Below are positions 19,440 through 28,289 of a stretch of DNA of 64,000 bases, piece after piece; the stretch's first letter is position 1; each line of letters opens with the position of its first letter. The notes under the pieces were generated by a model, which saw only the letters and a program-made list of their open reading frames with translations, searched no databases and was not told the DNA's origin. The DNA is from Pandoraea sputorum. Lineage in GTDB: Bacteria; Pseudomonadota; Gammaproteobacteria; Burkholderiales; Burkholderiaceae. The stretch lies in NCBI RefSeq assembly GCF_000814845.2, contig NZ_CP010431.2, forward strand, positions 2,666,001 to 2,730,000. Reading direction: 5' to 3'. The position numbers and the translations under genes are program-made.

Positions 19440-21281
19440 ATGCAATTCCATGCGAAGCCGCATCAGGATAACGACAATCGGGCCTCGGTCGCACCGGAGG
19501 TTTCCCGACCGGAAACGGTCACACAACGCTACCACTTCGTAGATAACCGGCCCGCCACTGCACAGTTGCGCAGTCTGCAAAGCGCCATGAACGACAGCCC
19601 CCGGGCCATCGCACAGCGCAAACGCATCGGCGGTCTTTTCCCCTCGGAAGGTGCACCTGCGCAACGGCGCATGCCCCATGACCGTCGCGACGATCTTCAC
19701 GCGCGAGGCCTGAAAGAGGCACTTAACGACGGTGAAGTTGCGTTGAGTCGGCGGCCCGACGTCGGAGCGGTCAATCTCCGCCATCTGGCGCAATCGCTAA
19801 AACCCATCACCCAGCCCAACGCGACGCCTGTGGCCGATGCGCTGCAAGGCAACACTGCCGTCATCACGCCTGCTCAGGTGCAGATGAAAGGCATCGAAGC
19901 GACCTCCGATCCCATATCGATTGCGCGCCAGGTGGGCCAACTGCGTCCGAAGGACACACGTATTCGACCGCTCACGGGCGGGCGTTTCGAACTTCAGGCG
20001 CGTCTGAATCCGTGGGTGTCGGTGTTGACGGGCCGCGTCATCGAAGGTCTCGCCAGTGGTTCGGAAAAGCCGAAGGACGGTGCGCGCCATCCGGACCGGC
20101 CTGATGTTGTCTGGCGGGACGAGCTTCCGGAGGAAGATCAAGCGGATGCCTACGCGGCCTTCATGCAGTGTCTTGCGGAAATCGATGAGGACAAGTCGCT
20201 GAAGGCCGAGGCAAAGCAGCAGGCCAAGTCGGAGATGCTGCTTGCGTTTCATGGGGGTCTGCGGTCGTTGCCTGCCGCAGCCATTCTGAAGTTTGGTACG
20301 GACCTGATGCACGCCATTGCGACGCATGAAGAAACGGATTCACTCGACACGGCGTTTGAGGAAAACCGGGTCGTTTACCGCACATGGCATGAACCCAAAC
20401 GGATCGCCGAATCCACCGACTTGGGTGCGAGCGAGGAGGGCGGCAAAGAGCTTGTGGGGGCCGACGCACTGAACGTCGCCCTGGATCCGGTGCGCTTCAG
20501 GGCGCATAAGGAAAAAACGAAAGAGGCCGACTCTGGACTCGTGCCAATCGGTGCTGCGCCGTCGTCGTTGCTTTACGGCGACCTCAAGGACAACCTGAGG
20601 AATACGGTTTTCCTTCGCGATCGCGGCACGGCTGCTGCGCTTTTGCCCGAAAACCTGAACGCGGGCTTTAGCCTGTTCAATGAGACCGCCAAATCGGTAT
20701 TCCGGTCGAAATCACCGGAGGACGAATTAGATGCCGACGAGCAGAATCTGCAAGAGCACGCCAAAGCGATGCGCGCTTATGTGACTCGGCCGGTCTTCTT
20801 CGACAAGGGGGATATTCAGTCGTCCGTGGGGGCTTATAGTCATGAAGACAAGGGGGACGGCCTTCACGTCAGGAAGACGCATTCGGCACTAGGCACGGGT
20901 CACAACCCCTTGCGTGAGACCTTCGAACAAAAGTTGAACGATCCATTGCGTCGCAACGCGATCTTCTACCAGACGTTCTCCGAACACTCTCGCGCGAATG
21001 TGCATGGCGGCGCGTGGAACGAGATGGTCGTCAAGTATCGAGGGACCGGAAAAACCTCAGCGCTCGATGACAATGTGGCGCAATGGGTGCCGGGCATCCC
21101 GATGAACGACACCCTCGCCCCGCAACTGCTCGACAGCGGCAAGTTCAGTGCGGAGTATGCGCAGGCGACTAAGGCAGAGGCAGACTCAGCGCTGGACGGG
21201 AAAGCGTTCGATCCCTCCGTTGAACAACCCGAAGCCCCCGTTAGCAAGCGACGAGGAAAGAAGAAAAAGGGCGGGCAATAG
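19440..21281 (+). CDS. Candidate eCIS cargo/effector protein with eCIS-type leader
   Basis: Protein of 613 residues, no recognised enzymatic domain. The N-terminus carries 'YHFVDNRPATAQLRSLQ' (residues ~31-47) followed by 'MNDSPRAIAQRK', a pattern frequent at the N-terminus of proteins encoded with extracellular contractile injection systems (DUF4157-type and other cargo proteins). A second short echo, 'PAQVQMKG', lies near residue 150. The C-terminus is Lys/Arg-rich (about 603-613). There is no signal peptide or membrane helix. An eCIS operon ends 12 kb upstream. Base composition is somewhat less GC-rich than its neighbours, which fits acquisition by transfer. The ATG at 19440 is preferred over an in-frame codon at 19407. 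Function is inferred from the leader only; toxin activity is unproven. Confidence 0.55.
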   Translation: MQFHAKPHQDNDNRASVAPEVSRPETVTQRYHFVDNRPATAQLRSLQSAMNDSPRAIAQRKRIGGLFPSEGAPAQRRMPHDRRDDLHARGLKEALNDGEVALSRRPDVGAVNLRHLAQSLKPITQPNATPVADALQGNTAVITPAQVQMKGIEATSDPISIARQVGQLRPKDTRIRPLTGGRFELQARLNPWVSVLTGRVIEGLASGSEKPKDGARHPDRPDVVWRDELPEEDQADAYAAFMQCLAEIDEDKSLKAEAKQQAKSEMLLAFHGGLRSLPAAAILKFGTDLMHAIATHEETDSLDTAFEENRVVYRTWHEPKRIAESTDLGASEEGGKELVGADALNVALDPVRFRAHKEKTKEADSGLVPIGAAPSSLLYGDLKDNLRNTVFLRDRGTAAALLPENLNAGFSLFNETAKSVFRSKSPEDELDADEQNLQEHAKAMRAYVTRPVFFDKGDIQSSVGAYSHEDKGDGLHVRKTHSALGTGHNPLRETFEQKLNDPLRRNAIFYQTFSEHSRANVHGGAWNEMVVKYRGTGKTSALDDNVAQWVPGIPMNDTLAPQLLDSGKFSAEYAQATKAEADSALDGKAFDPSVEQPEAPVSKRRGKKKKGGQ

Positions 21282-21309
21282 GGCAATAGGGCACTACGGC
21301 GCTACCGCA

Positions 21310-22281
21310 CTAGTCCCTTTCGATCAGATCGATGCCCATCCGGTGCAACGCCGACGTACGGCCTTGCACAAACTGCGCCGCCTGAGTCGCCAGCCACTCC
21401 TCGAACACGCCGACAGATGGCGACTCGCGATTGCGCGTCACCGTCCAGTAGCTTGCTGGCGAGCGAACCGCCACCGGCAGCAAGGGCACGAGTCGGCCGT
21501 CTGCCAGTTCATCCAAAATCAATGAAGCACGGCCGATAGCCACGCCCTGATGATTGAGCGCTGCGCTATACGCCATGCTCGCCAGATTGAAGCTCGGGCC
21601 ATTCACGAACGGCAGCCAGTCGGGCCGGATCGCTTGCATCCAGGCCTGCCATTCTGCGGACGCTTCCGCCCCCGGCCACGCAAACGCATCGTGTAGCAAC
21701 ACGCAGGACGCATCGAGGCGTCCGTCGGCCAGTATCGGATTGCGCTGGACATAGGCAGGCGTTGCCACCGGGATCAGCCACTCGTCGAACAATCCGGTGC
21801 GATTGCCGGATGTGTCCGGGATCTCGGCGCAGTACCGGATCGCGAGATCGATTTCCGTGATGTTGTCCGTCGCGACACCAAGCGCGCCGAACTCGGCCAT
21901 CAACTGCACCGGGTTGCGTTCGTCGTGCTGGTGATACTGCGACAGCCGCGACACGAGCCAATGCAGTGCGAACGAAGGGCAGCACCCGACCTTCACCGGC
22001 GTGGCCGAATTGGAAATGCTCGCCAGCGTCGATTCGATTTCGTCGAACGCCCGCTGTGCGCCTGCTAGCAACGTAACCCCTTCCGAGGTCAGCGCCAGAC
22101 TTCGATGTCCGCGCACGAACAGCGGATACCCCAGACGTCGTTCCAACTGACGCATCTGCTGACTGATGGCGCTTTGGGTCAGGCTGAGCGCGTCTGCCGC
22201 CCGCGTAAAGCTGAGCAGTTTTGCCGCCACGGTGAACGAGCGCAATGCGCCAAGCAGCGAAGCGTCGACCTTGTTTCGCAT
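21310..22281 (-). CDS. LysR-family regulator
   Basis: Regulator of 323 residues with N-terminal helix-turn-helix ('FTRAADALSLTQSAISQQMRQLE') and a LysR substrate domain of the GcvA-like type. It is divergent from the D-cysteine desulfhydrase gene at 22459 and probably controls it. ATG at 22281 is chosen over a TTG at 22299; a GGAG lies 12 bases upstream. Confidence 0.85.
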   Translation of the reverse strand: MRNKVDASLLGALRSFTVAAKLLSFTRAADALSLTQSAISQQMRQLERRLGYPLFVRGHRSLALTSEGVTLLAGAQRAFDEIESTLASISNSATPVKVGCCPSFALHWLVSRLSQYHQHDERNPVQLMAEFGALGVATDNITEIDLAIRYCAEIPDTSGNRTGLFDEWLIPVATPAYVQRNPILADGRLDASCVLLHDAFAWPGAEASAEWQAWMQAIRPDWLPFVNGPSFNLASMAYSAALNHQGVAIGRASLILDELADGRLVPLLPVAVRSPASYWTVTRNRESPSVGVFEEWLATQAAQFVQGRTSALHRMGIDLIERD

Positions 22282-22458
22282 TAGTTTGTCTAACTCCAAA
22301 GTAAAAAATCGTCGCTTGTCACGCTATCGGGATTTCTAGACCATGCTTCGGTCACACCGTAGGAATGCATGCAAATTCGTGCGAATTAGCATAAGTCATT
22401 TTTGAGGCTAACGAATCACCGGATCGCTTGATCGCTCAATCGCCGATAAGGAGGCATC

Positions 22459-23511
22459 TTGATTTCAACACTGGCATCTGCGCTGGAAAAATTTCCAAGC
22501 GTCGCACTGACGCGACTGCCGACGCCGATTACGCGCATCGAGCGTCTGGAGCAGGCGTGTGGCGCGCAATCGCGCGGCATCCGGATATTCTTCAAGCGCG
22601 ACGATATCGGCGATACCGGTAACGGCGGCAACAAACTTCGCAAGCTGGAGTTCCTGCTTGGACAGGCGCAAGCGGAGCGTGCTGACACAGTGATTACCGT
22701 AGGCGGCGTTCAGTCGAATCACGCGCGACTCACGGCGGCCGCCTGCGCGAAGCTCGGCTTCGCCTGCGAACTGTTTCTCTCCGATATGGTGCCGATTCAA
22801 AGCACCGAGTACCGCGAAGGCGGGAACGTGCTGCTCGACCGGATATTCGGGGCAACGTTGACGGTCGTGCCGTCGGATCGGGATGTCATGACTGTCGCCA
22901 ACGCGAGGGCAGCCGAGCTGGCGTCCACAGGGCGTCGTGTGATGGTGATTCCTGCCGGTGGCTCGTCACCGCTAGGGACGTTGGGGTATGCGAAGTGCGC
23001 TCGGGAAATTCTCGAATTCGAAGCGCAGAACGGCATCGAATTCCGTCATATCGTGGTACCCAACGGCAGCCACGGCACGCAGGCCGGACTGATTGCCGGG
23101 TTGACGTTCGCCGGGCAGCGCGGTGAGCGGGTGAAAGCCTACTCGGTGCTGGCCGAGCGCGACGCGACGCATGCAAGAACGGCCGCGTTGGCGCGCAGCA
23201 CGCTGGAACTGCTCGGCGGCAACCCGGCGAACGTGGATGAGCACGCCGACGTCCTGGTCGACGGGGGTTATCGGGGCGTGGGCTACGGCATCCCCACACA
23301 GGCCATGGCCGACGCGGTCCGGCTACTCGCCAGAACCGAGGGCATTCTGTTGGACCCGGTGTACTCGGGCAAGGCGTTCTCGGGGCTGTTGGCCGATATT
23401 GGGAGTGAGCGCATTGCCGCAGGGTCGAACGTCCTGTTCGTCGCCACGGGCGGCTTACCGGGCCTGTTTGCTTACCGCGACATGTTGGCGCAGTCGGCGA
23501 CGGCCATTTGA
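22459..23511 (+). CDS. PLP-dependent D-cysteine desulfhydrase / ACC-deaminase family enzyme
   Basis: Fold-type II PLP enzyme of 350 residues. The PLP lysine lies in 'GNGGNKLRKLEFLL', followed by 'VGGVQSNHARLTAAAC' and a glycine-rich phosphate loop 'NGSHGTQAGLIAG'. The family degrades D-cysteine to pyruvate, ammonia and H2S, or deaminates 1-aminocyclopropane-1-carboxylate; these motifs fit D-cysteine desulfhydrase better. It starts with TTG, supported by AAGGAGG four bases upstream; no suitable ATG exists nearby. Confidence 0.8.
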   Translation: MISTLASALEKFPSVALTRLPTPITRIERLEQACGAQSRGIRIFFKRDDIGDTGNGGNKLRKLEFLLGQAQAERADTVITVGGVQSNHARLTAAACAKLGFACELFLSDMVPIQSTEYREGGNVLLDRIFGATLTVVPSDRDVMTVANARAAELASTGRRVMVIPAGGSSPLGTLGYAKCAREILEFEAQNGIEFRHIVVPNGSHGTQAGLIAGLTFAGQRGERVKAYSVLAERDATHARTAALARSTLELLGGNPANVDEHADVLVDGGYRGVGYGIPTQAMADAVRLLARTEGILLDPVYSGKAFSGLLADIGSERIAAGSNVLFVATGGLPGLFAYRDMLAQSATAI

Positions 23512-23578
23512 CGGGGTTTACTGGCCAGCATGGCGCCCGCCCGGCAAGATCGTTTCGCTTCTGCTATAGTTCGCCTCA

Positions 23579-23594
23579 TCGAAAACGTTTTCGA
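23579..23594. promoter_or_regulatory. LacI-family operator O1
   Basis: Perfect 16-bp palindrome TCGAAAACGTTTTCGA, 24 bases before the LacI-type regulator gene. It has the central CG typical of LacI operators. Two further copies lie at 24704 and 25191. Confidence 0.85.
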
Positions 23595-23618
23595 ATTCGG
23601 CAAACTACGAAGCCTGTA

Positions 23619-24650
23619 ATGAAACAGCGGACCAACATCGTCGAGCTTGCACGCCATCTGGGCCTTTCCGTGTCTACGGTTTCAAAGGCTTTGAATGGCC
23701 GCTCGGACGTCAGCGAGGCGACGAAACAGCGCGTGCTGGAAGCCGCCAGCGGGCTGGGGTTCTCGCCCGACCCTGCTGGCCGACGGTTGCGCATGGGGTC
23801 GTCGGAGACGATTGGCTTTGTCCTGTCGCCACCGCAAGCGCACTTCGCGCAGCCGTTCTTTCTCGATCTTCTGATGGGCATTGATCAGGGACTGGAGAAC
23901 ACACCGTTCCAGCTGGTCATCGTCACGGCGCGAACGGTGGAATCGGAAGTCGAGAGCTTTCACCGGCTCGTCGAGCGCCAGCGTGTCGACGCCGTCATGT
24001 TCGGCAGGACGCGGCGCGACGATGCTCGCATCCAGCTGCTCCAGGATCGCGGAATTCCATTCGTGACGCTGGGGCGGAGCGAGACGGGTGATCCGTTTCC
24101 TTATGTCGACATCGACCGTACGGTGGCAGGACGCAATGGCACCGCGCGCTTCATCGGTCTGGGACATCGCCGCATCGGCTTGCTCAGTACACCGGGCTAC
24201 CTCATGCTCAGTCAGCATCTGCGCGAGGGCTATATTGCCGCGCTTGACGCAGCGAAGCTCCCGTTCGATCCCAATCTTGTCGTGGAGTGCGATCTGTCCG
24301 AGGAGGGCGGATTGAACGGCGCACGGCAACTGCTGAGCATGAAGCACCCGCCAACGGCATTCATGTGCGGGCACGATCTGATCGCGAGCGGTACCATGCA
24401 GGCCATCGTCGAAACGGGGCGACGTCCCGGCGCCGACATCGGTGTCATTGGCTGCGACAATCATCCACTCGGCCCGTATCTGAATCCGCCACTGACAACG
24501 TTTTCCGCGCCGACGGTGGAAGCGGGCAAGCGCATGGTGCAGTTGCTGCTGGCGCACCTCGATGACCGCCCCATCGAAACGCTGCAAGAAGTCTGGTCGC
24601 CGGAGTTGATCCTGCGTGGCTCTCATGGCGGTGCCATCGACGCCCAATAG
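23619..24650 (+). CDS. LacI-family transcriptional regulator
   Basis: Repressor of 343 residues. The helix-turn-helix is 'NIVELARHLGLSVSTVSKALNGR' (in blocks) with the hinge region following, then a periplasmic-binding-like sensor domain ending in 'YLNPPLTTFSAPTVEAG'. The ATG at 23619 matches the family N-terminus; an earlier in-frame codon at 23508 would overlap the previous gene. Operator O1 directly before it implies autorepression. It likely also controls the two genes downstream, each with its own operator. Confidence 0.9.
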   Translation: MKQRTNIVELARHLGLSVSTVSKALNGRSDVSEATKQRVLEAASGLGFSPDPAGRRLRMGSSETIGFVLSPPQAHFAQPFFLDLLMGIDQGLENTPFQLVIVTARTVESEVESFHRLVERQRVDAVMFGRTRRDDARIQLLQDRGIPFVTLGRSETGDPFPYVDIDRTVAGRNGTARFIGLGHRRIGLLSTPGYLMLSQHLREGYIAALDAAKLPFDPNLVVECDLSEEGGLNGARQLLSMKHPPTAFMCGHDLIASGTMQAIVETGRRPGADIGVIGCDNHPLGPYLNPPLTTFSAPTVEAGKRMVQLLLAHLDDRPIETLQEVWSPELILRGSHGGAIDAQ

Positions 24651-24703
24651 CCTTGGGCATCGTGCGGTCGTGCTATCACACGGCCATTTTTTGACACTGA
24701 TGA

Positions 24704-24717
24704 CGAAAACGTTTTCG
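24704..24717. promoter_or_regulatory. LacI-family operator O2
   Basis: Palindrome CGAAAACGTTTTCG, sharing the 14-bp core of O1, 30 bases before the GFA-family gene. Confidence 0.85.
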
Positions 24718-24746
24718 ATTCTAACTGTTTTATGAGGGGCTGCCCC

Positions 24747-25157
24747 ATGAAAGTACGCGAAGGAAGCTGCCTGTGCGGCACTGTCCGATACACGTTGAAA
24801 GATGAACCGCAAGCGACCGTAATTTGCCATTGCACGCATTGCCAGAAGGCGAGCGGCAGTGCGTTTTCGGTCAACCTGCTGGTCAGGGAGGCCGATTACG
24901 AGCAGACGGGCGAGACGAAATTTCTCGTCGATATCGGGGATAGCGGGACGCCATCCTATCGGCACTTCTGCGGACATTGCGGTTCGCCAGTAATGACGAA
25001 GGCCTCGAACCTGCCCGGCATCGTATTAGTCAAGGCGGGCACGCTCAACGACAAGGCAGGCATGCGTCCGCAAGCAGAGATTTACACGGACTGCAGCGTC
25101 GCGTGGCATGTGTCTCCCGAAGGCACGTCGCGCTTCAGGCAGGCGCGTATGGCCTGA
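24747..25157 (+). CDS. GFA-family zinc-binding protein
   Basis: Protein of 136 residues of the glutathione-dependent formaldehyde-activating (Gfa/CENP-V) fold. Zinc ligands are visible as 'CLCG', 'CHCTHCQK' and 'CGHCGSP'. Family members bind glutathione adducts; the substrate here is unknown. The ATG at 24747 has GAGGGG upstream and is preferred over 24732. Operator O2 places it in the LacI regulon with the aldehyde dehydrogenase at 25291, suggesting a role in aldehyde handling. Confidence 0.82.
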   Translation: MKVREGSCLCGTVRYTLKDEPQATVICHCTHCQKASGSAFSVNLLVREADYEQTGETKFLVDIGDSGTPSYRHFCGHCGSPVMTKASNLPGIVLVKAGTLNDKAGMRPQAEIYTDCSVAWHVSPEGTSRFRQARMA

Positions 25158-25190
25158 TGGGTTCACGTCGTATGACATTGCTTTACCCAA

Positions 25191-25210
25191 AATCGAAAAC
25201 GTTTTCGATT
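25191..25210. promoter_or_regulatory. LacI-family operator O3
   Basis: Perfect 20-bp palindrome AATCGAAAACGTTTTCGATT, 81 bases before the aldehyde dehydrogenase. The longest and most symmetric of the three copies. Confidence 0.87.
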
Positions 25211-25290
25211 CAGCATTTTCACTACGTTTTTGTCGAGGCTCCATGGCCCCGACGTTCTCAGCTAACGCATCCATTGCAAGGAGTTTTCTC

Positions 25291-26667
25291 ATGAGCTTCC
25301 AGAGCATCAACCCCGCAACGGGCCAACTTCTGAAAGAGTTTCCGCTTCAATCCGACGCCGAGGTCTTCAGCGCCCTGGAGAAGGCCGACAGGTTGTATCG
25401 CGAGAATTGGCGTTTCCGACCAGTGGCAGAGCGCATCGCCGTCATTGCGCGTGCCGCCAAGATCTTGCGCGAGAAGCGCGACGAATACGTCACCTATCCG
25501 ACGCTTGAGATGGGCAAAGTCACGCGCTTCGGCTACATGGAGATCGATCTCGTCGCCGATATTCTCGATTACTACGCTGCCAATGGCGAACGTCTGCTGG
25601 CGGCGCAGGCGCTGCCGGGTGAACCGGGCGCCGTGCTGCTGTCCGAGCCCATCGGCGTGATCCTCGCCATCGAGCCGTGGAATTTTCCGTACTACCAGTT
25701 GGTCCGCGTCGCCGCACCGCAACTGATCGCAGGCAACGTGGTGTTGATGAAGCATGCGGAGAATGTGCCGCAATGTGCACTGGCGTTCGCACGCTTGTTC
25801 GAAGAGGCGGGGGCACCGCAGGGCGCTTACACCAATCTCTTCTGCAGCATCGAGCAGATCGGCAAGCTGATCGACGATTTCCGCGTGCGCGGCGTCGCCC
25901 TGACGGGAAGCGAGCGCGCCGGCACGTCGGTCGGAGAGCGCGCCGGACGCAATCTGAAGAAGGTCATTCTGGAGCTTGGTGGCAGCGATCCCGCGATTGT
26001 GATGCCCGGCGCGCCGCTGGATCATGCCGCCGAGCAGATCGTGATGGGCCGTACGTTCAACTCGGGACAAGGGTGCGTCAACATCAAACGCGTGATCGTG
26101 ATCGGACGCGAACGCGGCGAGCAAATGCTGACGGCGCTGCGGGAGCGATTCGCGGCCATCAAGGTGGGAGACCCGACCGACGAGGACACGTTGCTCGGTC
26201 CGCTCGTTAGCGAACGCGCGCTGAACGGACTGCTCAAGCAGATCGATGACGCCGAAGCAGCAGGGGGCCGCATCGTCTTTGGCGGCAAGCGCGTTGCGCG
26301 CCCCGGCTTCTATCTTGAGCCGACGATTATCACGGACATTGACGCGAATAACCCGCTCTACACGCAGGAAGCTTTCGGGCCGGTGCTGTCGTTCTACGTC
26401 GTGGACACTGAGGAAGAGGCCATCCGGCTGGCGAATGCCACGCCTTACGGGTTGGGCGGCTACGTGTTCGATGCCGACGTGGATAACGCCCGGCGCATCG
26501 CGTCGCACATCGATTCCGGCATGGTCTACATCAACTCGTGCTTTGCCGATTCGCCGGGACTGCCGTTCGGTGGCGTCAAGAACTCCGGCTTCGGGCGGGA
26601 GCTGTCTGAGATCGGGATGGGTGAGTTTCTGAACCGCAAGCTGATTCGCGTGGCAGACGTCGGCTGA
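25291..26667 (+). CDS. NAD-dependent succinate-semialdehyde dehydrogenase (short, Sad/YneI-like)
   Basis: Aldehyde dehydrogenase of 458 residues. Landmarks are 'PWNFPYYQ', E228 in 'LELGGSDP' and catalytic C262 in 'SGQGCVNIKR'. The short length fits the Sad/YneI branch rather than GabD. The ATG at 25291 follows AAGGAG. O3 upstream ties it to the LacI repressor. Substrate is inferred from family only. Confidence 0.85.
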   Translation: MSFQSINPATGQLLKEFPLQSDAEVFSALEKADRLYRENWRFRPVAERIAVIARAAKILREKRDEYVTYPTLEMGKVTRFGYMEIDLVADILDYYAANGERLLAAQALPGEPGAVLLSEPIGVILAIEPWNFPYYQLVRVAAPQLIAGNVVLMKHAENVPQCALAFARLFEEAGAPQGAYTNLFCSIEQIGKLIDDFRVRGVALTGSERAGTSVGERAGRNLKKVILELGGSDPAIVMPGAPLDHAAEQIVMGRTFNSGQGCVNIKRVIVIGRERGEQMLTALRERFAAIKVGDPTDEDTLLGPLVSERALNGLLKQIDDAEAAGGRIVFGGKRVARPGFYLEPTIITDIDANNPLYTQEAFGPVLSFYVVDTEEEAIRLANATPYGLGGYVFDADVDNARRIASHIDSGMVYINSCFADSPGLPFGGVKNSGFGRELSEIGMGEFLNRKLIRVADVG

Positions 26668-26683
26668 AGTCAGGTCAAGCCGA

Positions 26684-26718
26684 CGATGCGCAATCCCCGT
26701 GCAAGGAGTTGCGCATCG
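26684..26718. terminator. Hairpin between convergent genes
   Basis: Perfect 10-bp arms CGATGCGCAA / TTGCGCATCG around a 15-nt loop. It lies between the convergent aldehyde dehydrogenase and SDR genes. There is no T-run, so it may be a terminator or a structured tail. Confidence 0.45.
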
Positions 26719-26737
26719 GTACTTGCGCGTCAGTCGC

Positions 26738-27658
26738 TCAGGACTGCGCCACCGCCTGACGGGGCGTCAGCAAATCGCCGAGTTCGATGGCTTTGTAGAT
26801 TTCACGGCGCATGCGGTCTGCCACCGCGTTGACAACCTCCGCGCCGTCTTGCGATGGGTCGACGTGCACGCGGAACGGGCGACGGCCGTGCGGCAGATCG
26901 ACGACACGCACGATCTCACGGGCCACTTCAGCGGGGTCCGCGTCGCCCGGCTCCAGACTGGCGAGTCCTTTGAGCGCAGCTTCGGCTACCCCCGCATACG
27001 GCCCTTGCTCGTACTCGGCAGCAATATGCGCATCGGCAGGCTTGCCCGAGTGGGCGAAGTGGTTCGTCCCCTTGGTGAATGCGCCCGGCACCATGATCGT
27101 CGTCTCAATGCCCCAGCGCGAAAGCTCGGTCGAATACGACACGGCCAGCGCGTCCATGGCGGCCTTAGCAGCGAAGTACGGCGCGAGGAACGGCGGCGTG
27201 CCGCCCCGGGTCGACGACGAGCCCACCCACAACATCAGCGCGCGTCCTTGCTTGCGCAGGTGCGGCAGAGCGGCGCGGTTGACACGTTGTGCGCCGAGCA
27301 CGTTGACGTCGTACTGCTGAATCATTTGTTCGGGCGTGAAGGCTTCGGCGGGACCGAAAACCATATGCCCGGCGTTGTGGATGAGGACATCCAGACGGCC
27401 CACGTCGGCGAGCACGCTCTGGATGGCGGCAGCGGCCGACGCATCCGACTGCACGTCCAGCTCGACGGTGCGCAGGTTCGCGGCATTGTCCGACGCCCAT
27501 TGCGCCACTTCCGCTACGCGCGGCGCATTCCTGCCGGAGGTGTCACGCATGGAGGCGTAGACAGTGTGGCCCGCCTTGGCGAGCGCCTTGGCAGTCATAA
27601 GGCCGAAGCCCGACGAGGCACCGGTGATAAGAATGGTTTGAGGCACGGCTTGAGACAT
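26738..27658 (-). CDS. SDR-family oxidoreductase
   Basis: NAD(P)-dependent short-chain dehydrogenase of 306 residues. 'TGASSGFG' is the cofactor loop, 'NAG' follows at the fourth strand and 'YFAAK' is the catalytic YxxxK. The ATG at 27658 has GGGAG upstream and is preferred over 27733. It is third in a minus-strand series after an SDR and a lipoprotein, probably one operon under the divergent LysR at 29188. Substrate unknown. Confidence 0.86.
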   Translation of the reverse strand: MSQAVPQTILITGASSGFGLMTAKALAKAGHTVYASMRDTSGRNAPRVAEVAQWASDNAANLRTVELDVQSDASAAAAIQSVLADVGRLDVLIHNAGHMVFGPAEAFTPEQMIQQYDVNVLGAQRVNRAALPHLRKQGRALMLWVGSSSTRGGTPPFLAPYFAAKAAMDALAVSYSTELSRWGIETTIMVPGAFTKGTNHFAHSGKPADAHIAAEYEQGPYAGVAEAALKGLASLEPGDADPAEVAREIVRVVDLPHGRRPFRVHVDPSQDGAEVVNAVADRMRREIYKAIELGDLLTPRQAVAQS

Positions 27659-27741
27659 GACGACGGCTCCCTGGGAAGAGAAAAACACGAGAAAACGTAA
27701 ATTGAATTCGTTGGAATCGGAAGGAATCGACACCGCCTGCG

Positions 27742-28278
27742 CTACTGCGCGGCAGGCAATCCGTTGGTTGCATTCAGACCGCTGTAGAACTGCTTTCCTG
27801 CGGCGAGGTGACGGTCGAGCCTGAAACCTCGCGCCAGCATGTCGTCCATGTCGGCGGCGGCAATATGCATGACGTAACTGTGATCGTTGGCAGTGAGCCG
27901 GTAATCGTGGTTGCTCACGCGATCACGGTTGAACCATTTCCCCGGATCGGCGTGCCCGCTCGGGTAACGTTGGCCGCCCACGATCAAATCCCATCCGCCA
28001 TCCAGCAAGATCCAGTACCCGTTGAAATCGTTCGGGCTTTCGGGTGTGACGATGGGTTGCCCCGTGGTCACCTCCCACTCGCGTGAGTGTCCGATGACCC
28101 AGCGCAACTGGTCGGTCGTGAGTTCGGTGAAGAACGGGGTGTGGCGCAGCAGGTGCAAGTAGGTCACGCTGGATTTCATGGACGGTGTCTCCTGCGGGTC
28201 GGGGCGCGCACATGCGGCCATCGCCCCCATCAGCGCGGTGAGCGCCAGCAGCACGGAGGTTTGGCGAAAGCGCTTCAT
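27742..28278 (-). CDS. Predicted lipoprotein with cyclic-nucleotide-binding-like fold
   Basis: Protein of 178 residues. An N-terminal signal ends at 'GAMAAC', a plausible lipobox, so it should be exported and lipid-anchored. The mature part starts 'LRHTPFFTELTTDQLRWV', resembling the entry helix of Crp/cNMP-binding domains, then beta strands 'WEVTTGQPIV' and 'YWILLDGGWDLIV'. The phosphate-binding RxA motif of true cNMP sites is not visible. It is flanked by two SDR genes on the same strand. Function unknown. Confidence 0.6.
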   Translation of the reverse strand: MKRFRQTSVLLALTALMGAMAACARPDPQETPSMKSSVTYLHLLRHTPFFTELTTDQLRWVIGHSREWEVTTGQPIVTPESPNDFNGYWILLDGGWDLIVGGQRYPSGHADPGKWFNRDRVSNHDYRLTANDHSYVMHIAAADMDDMLARGFRLDRHLAAGKQFYSGLNATNGLPAAQ

Positions 28279-28289
28279 GGCCGTGATGT

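Noticed and set aside
21278..21300. GGGCAATA duplicated just after the cargo-candidate stop as a target-site duplication
   Set aside because: Too short and adjacent; no matching copy at the other end of the gene.
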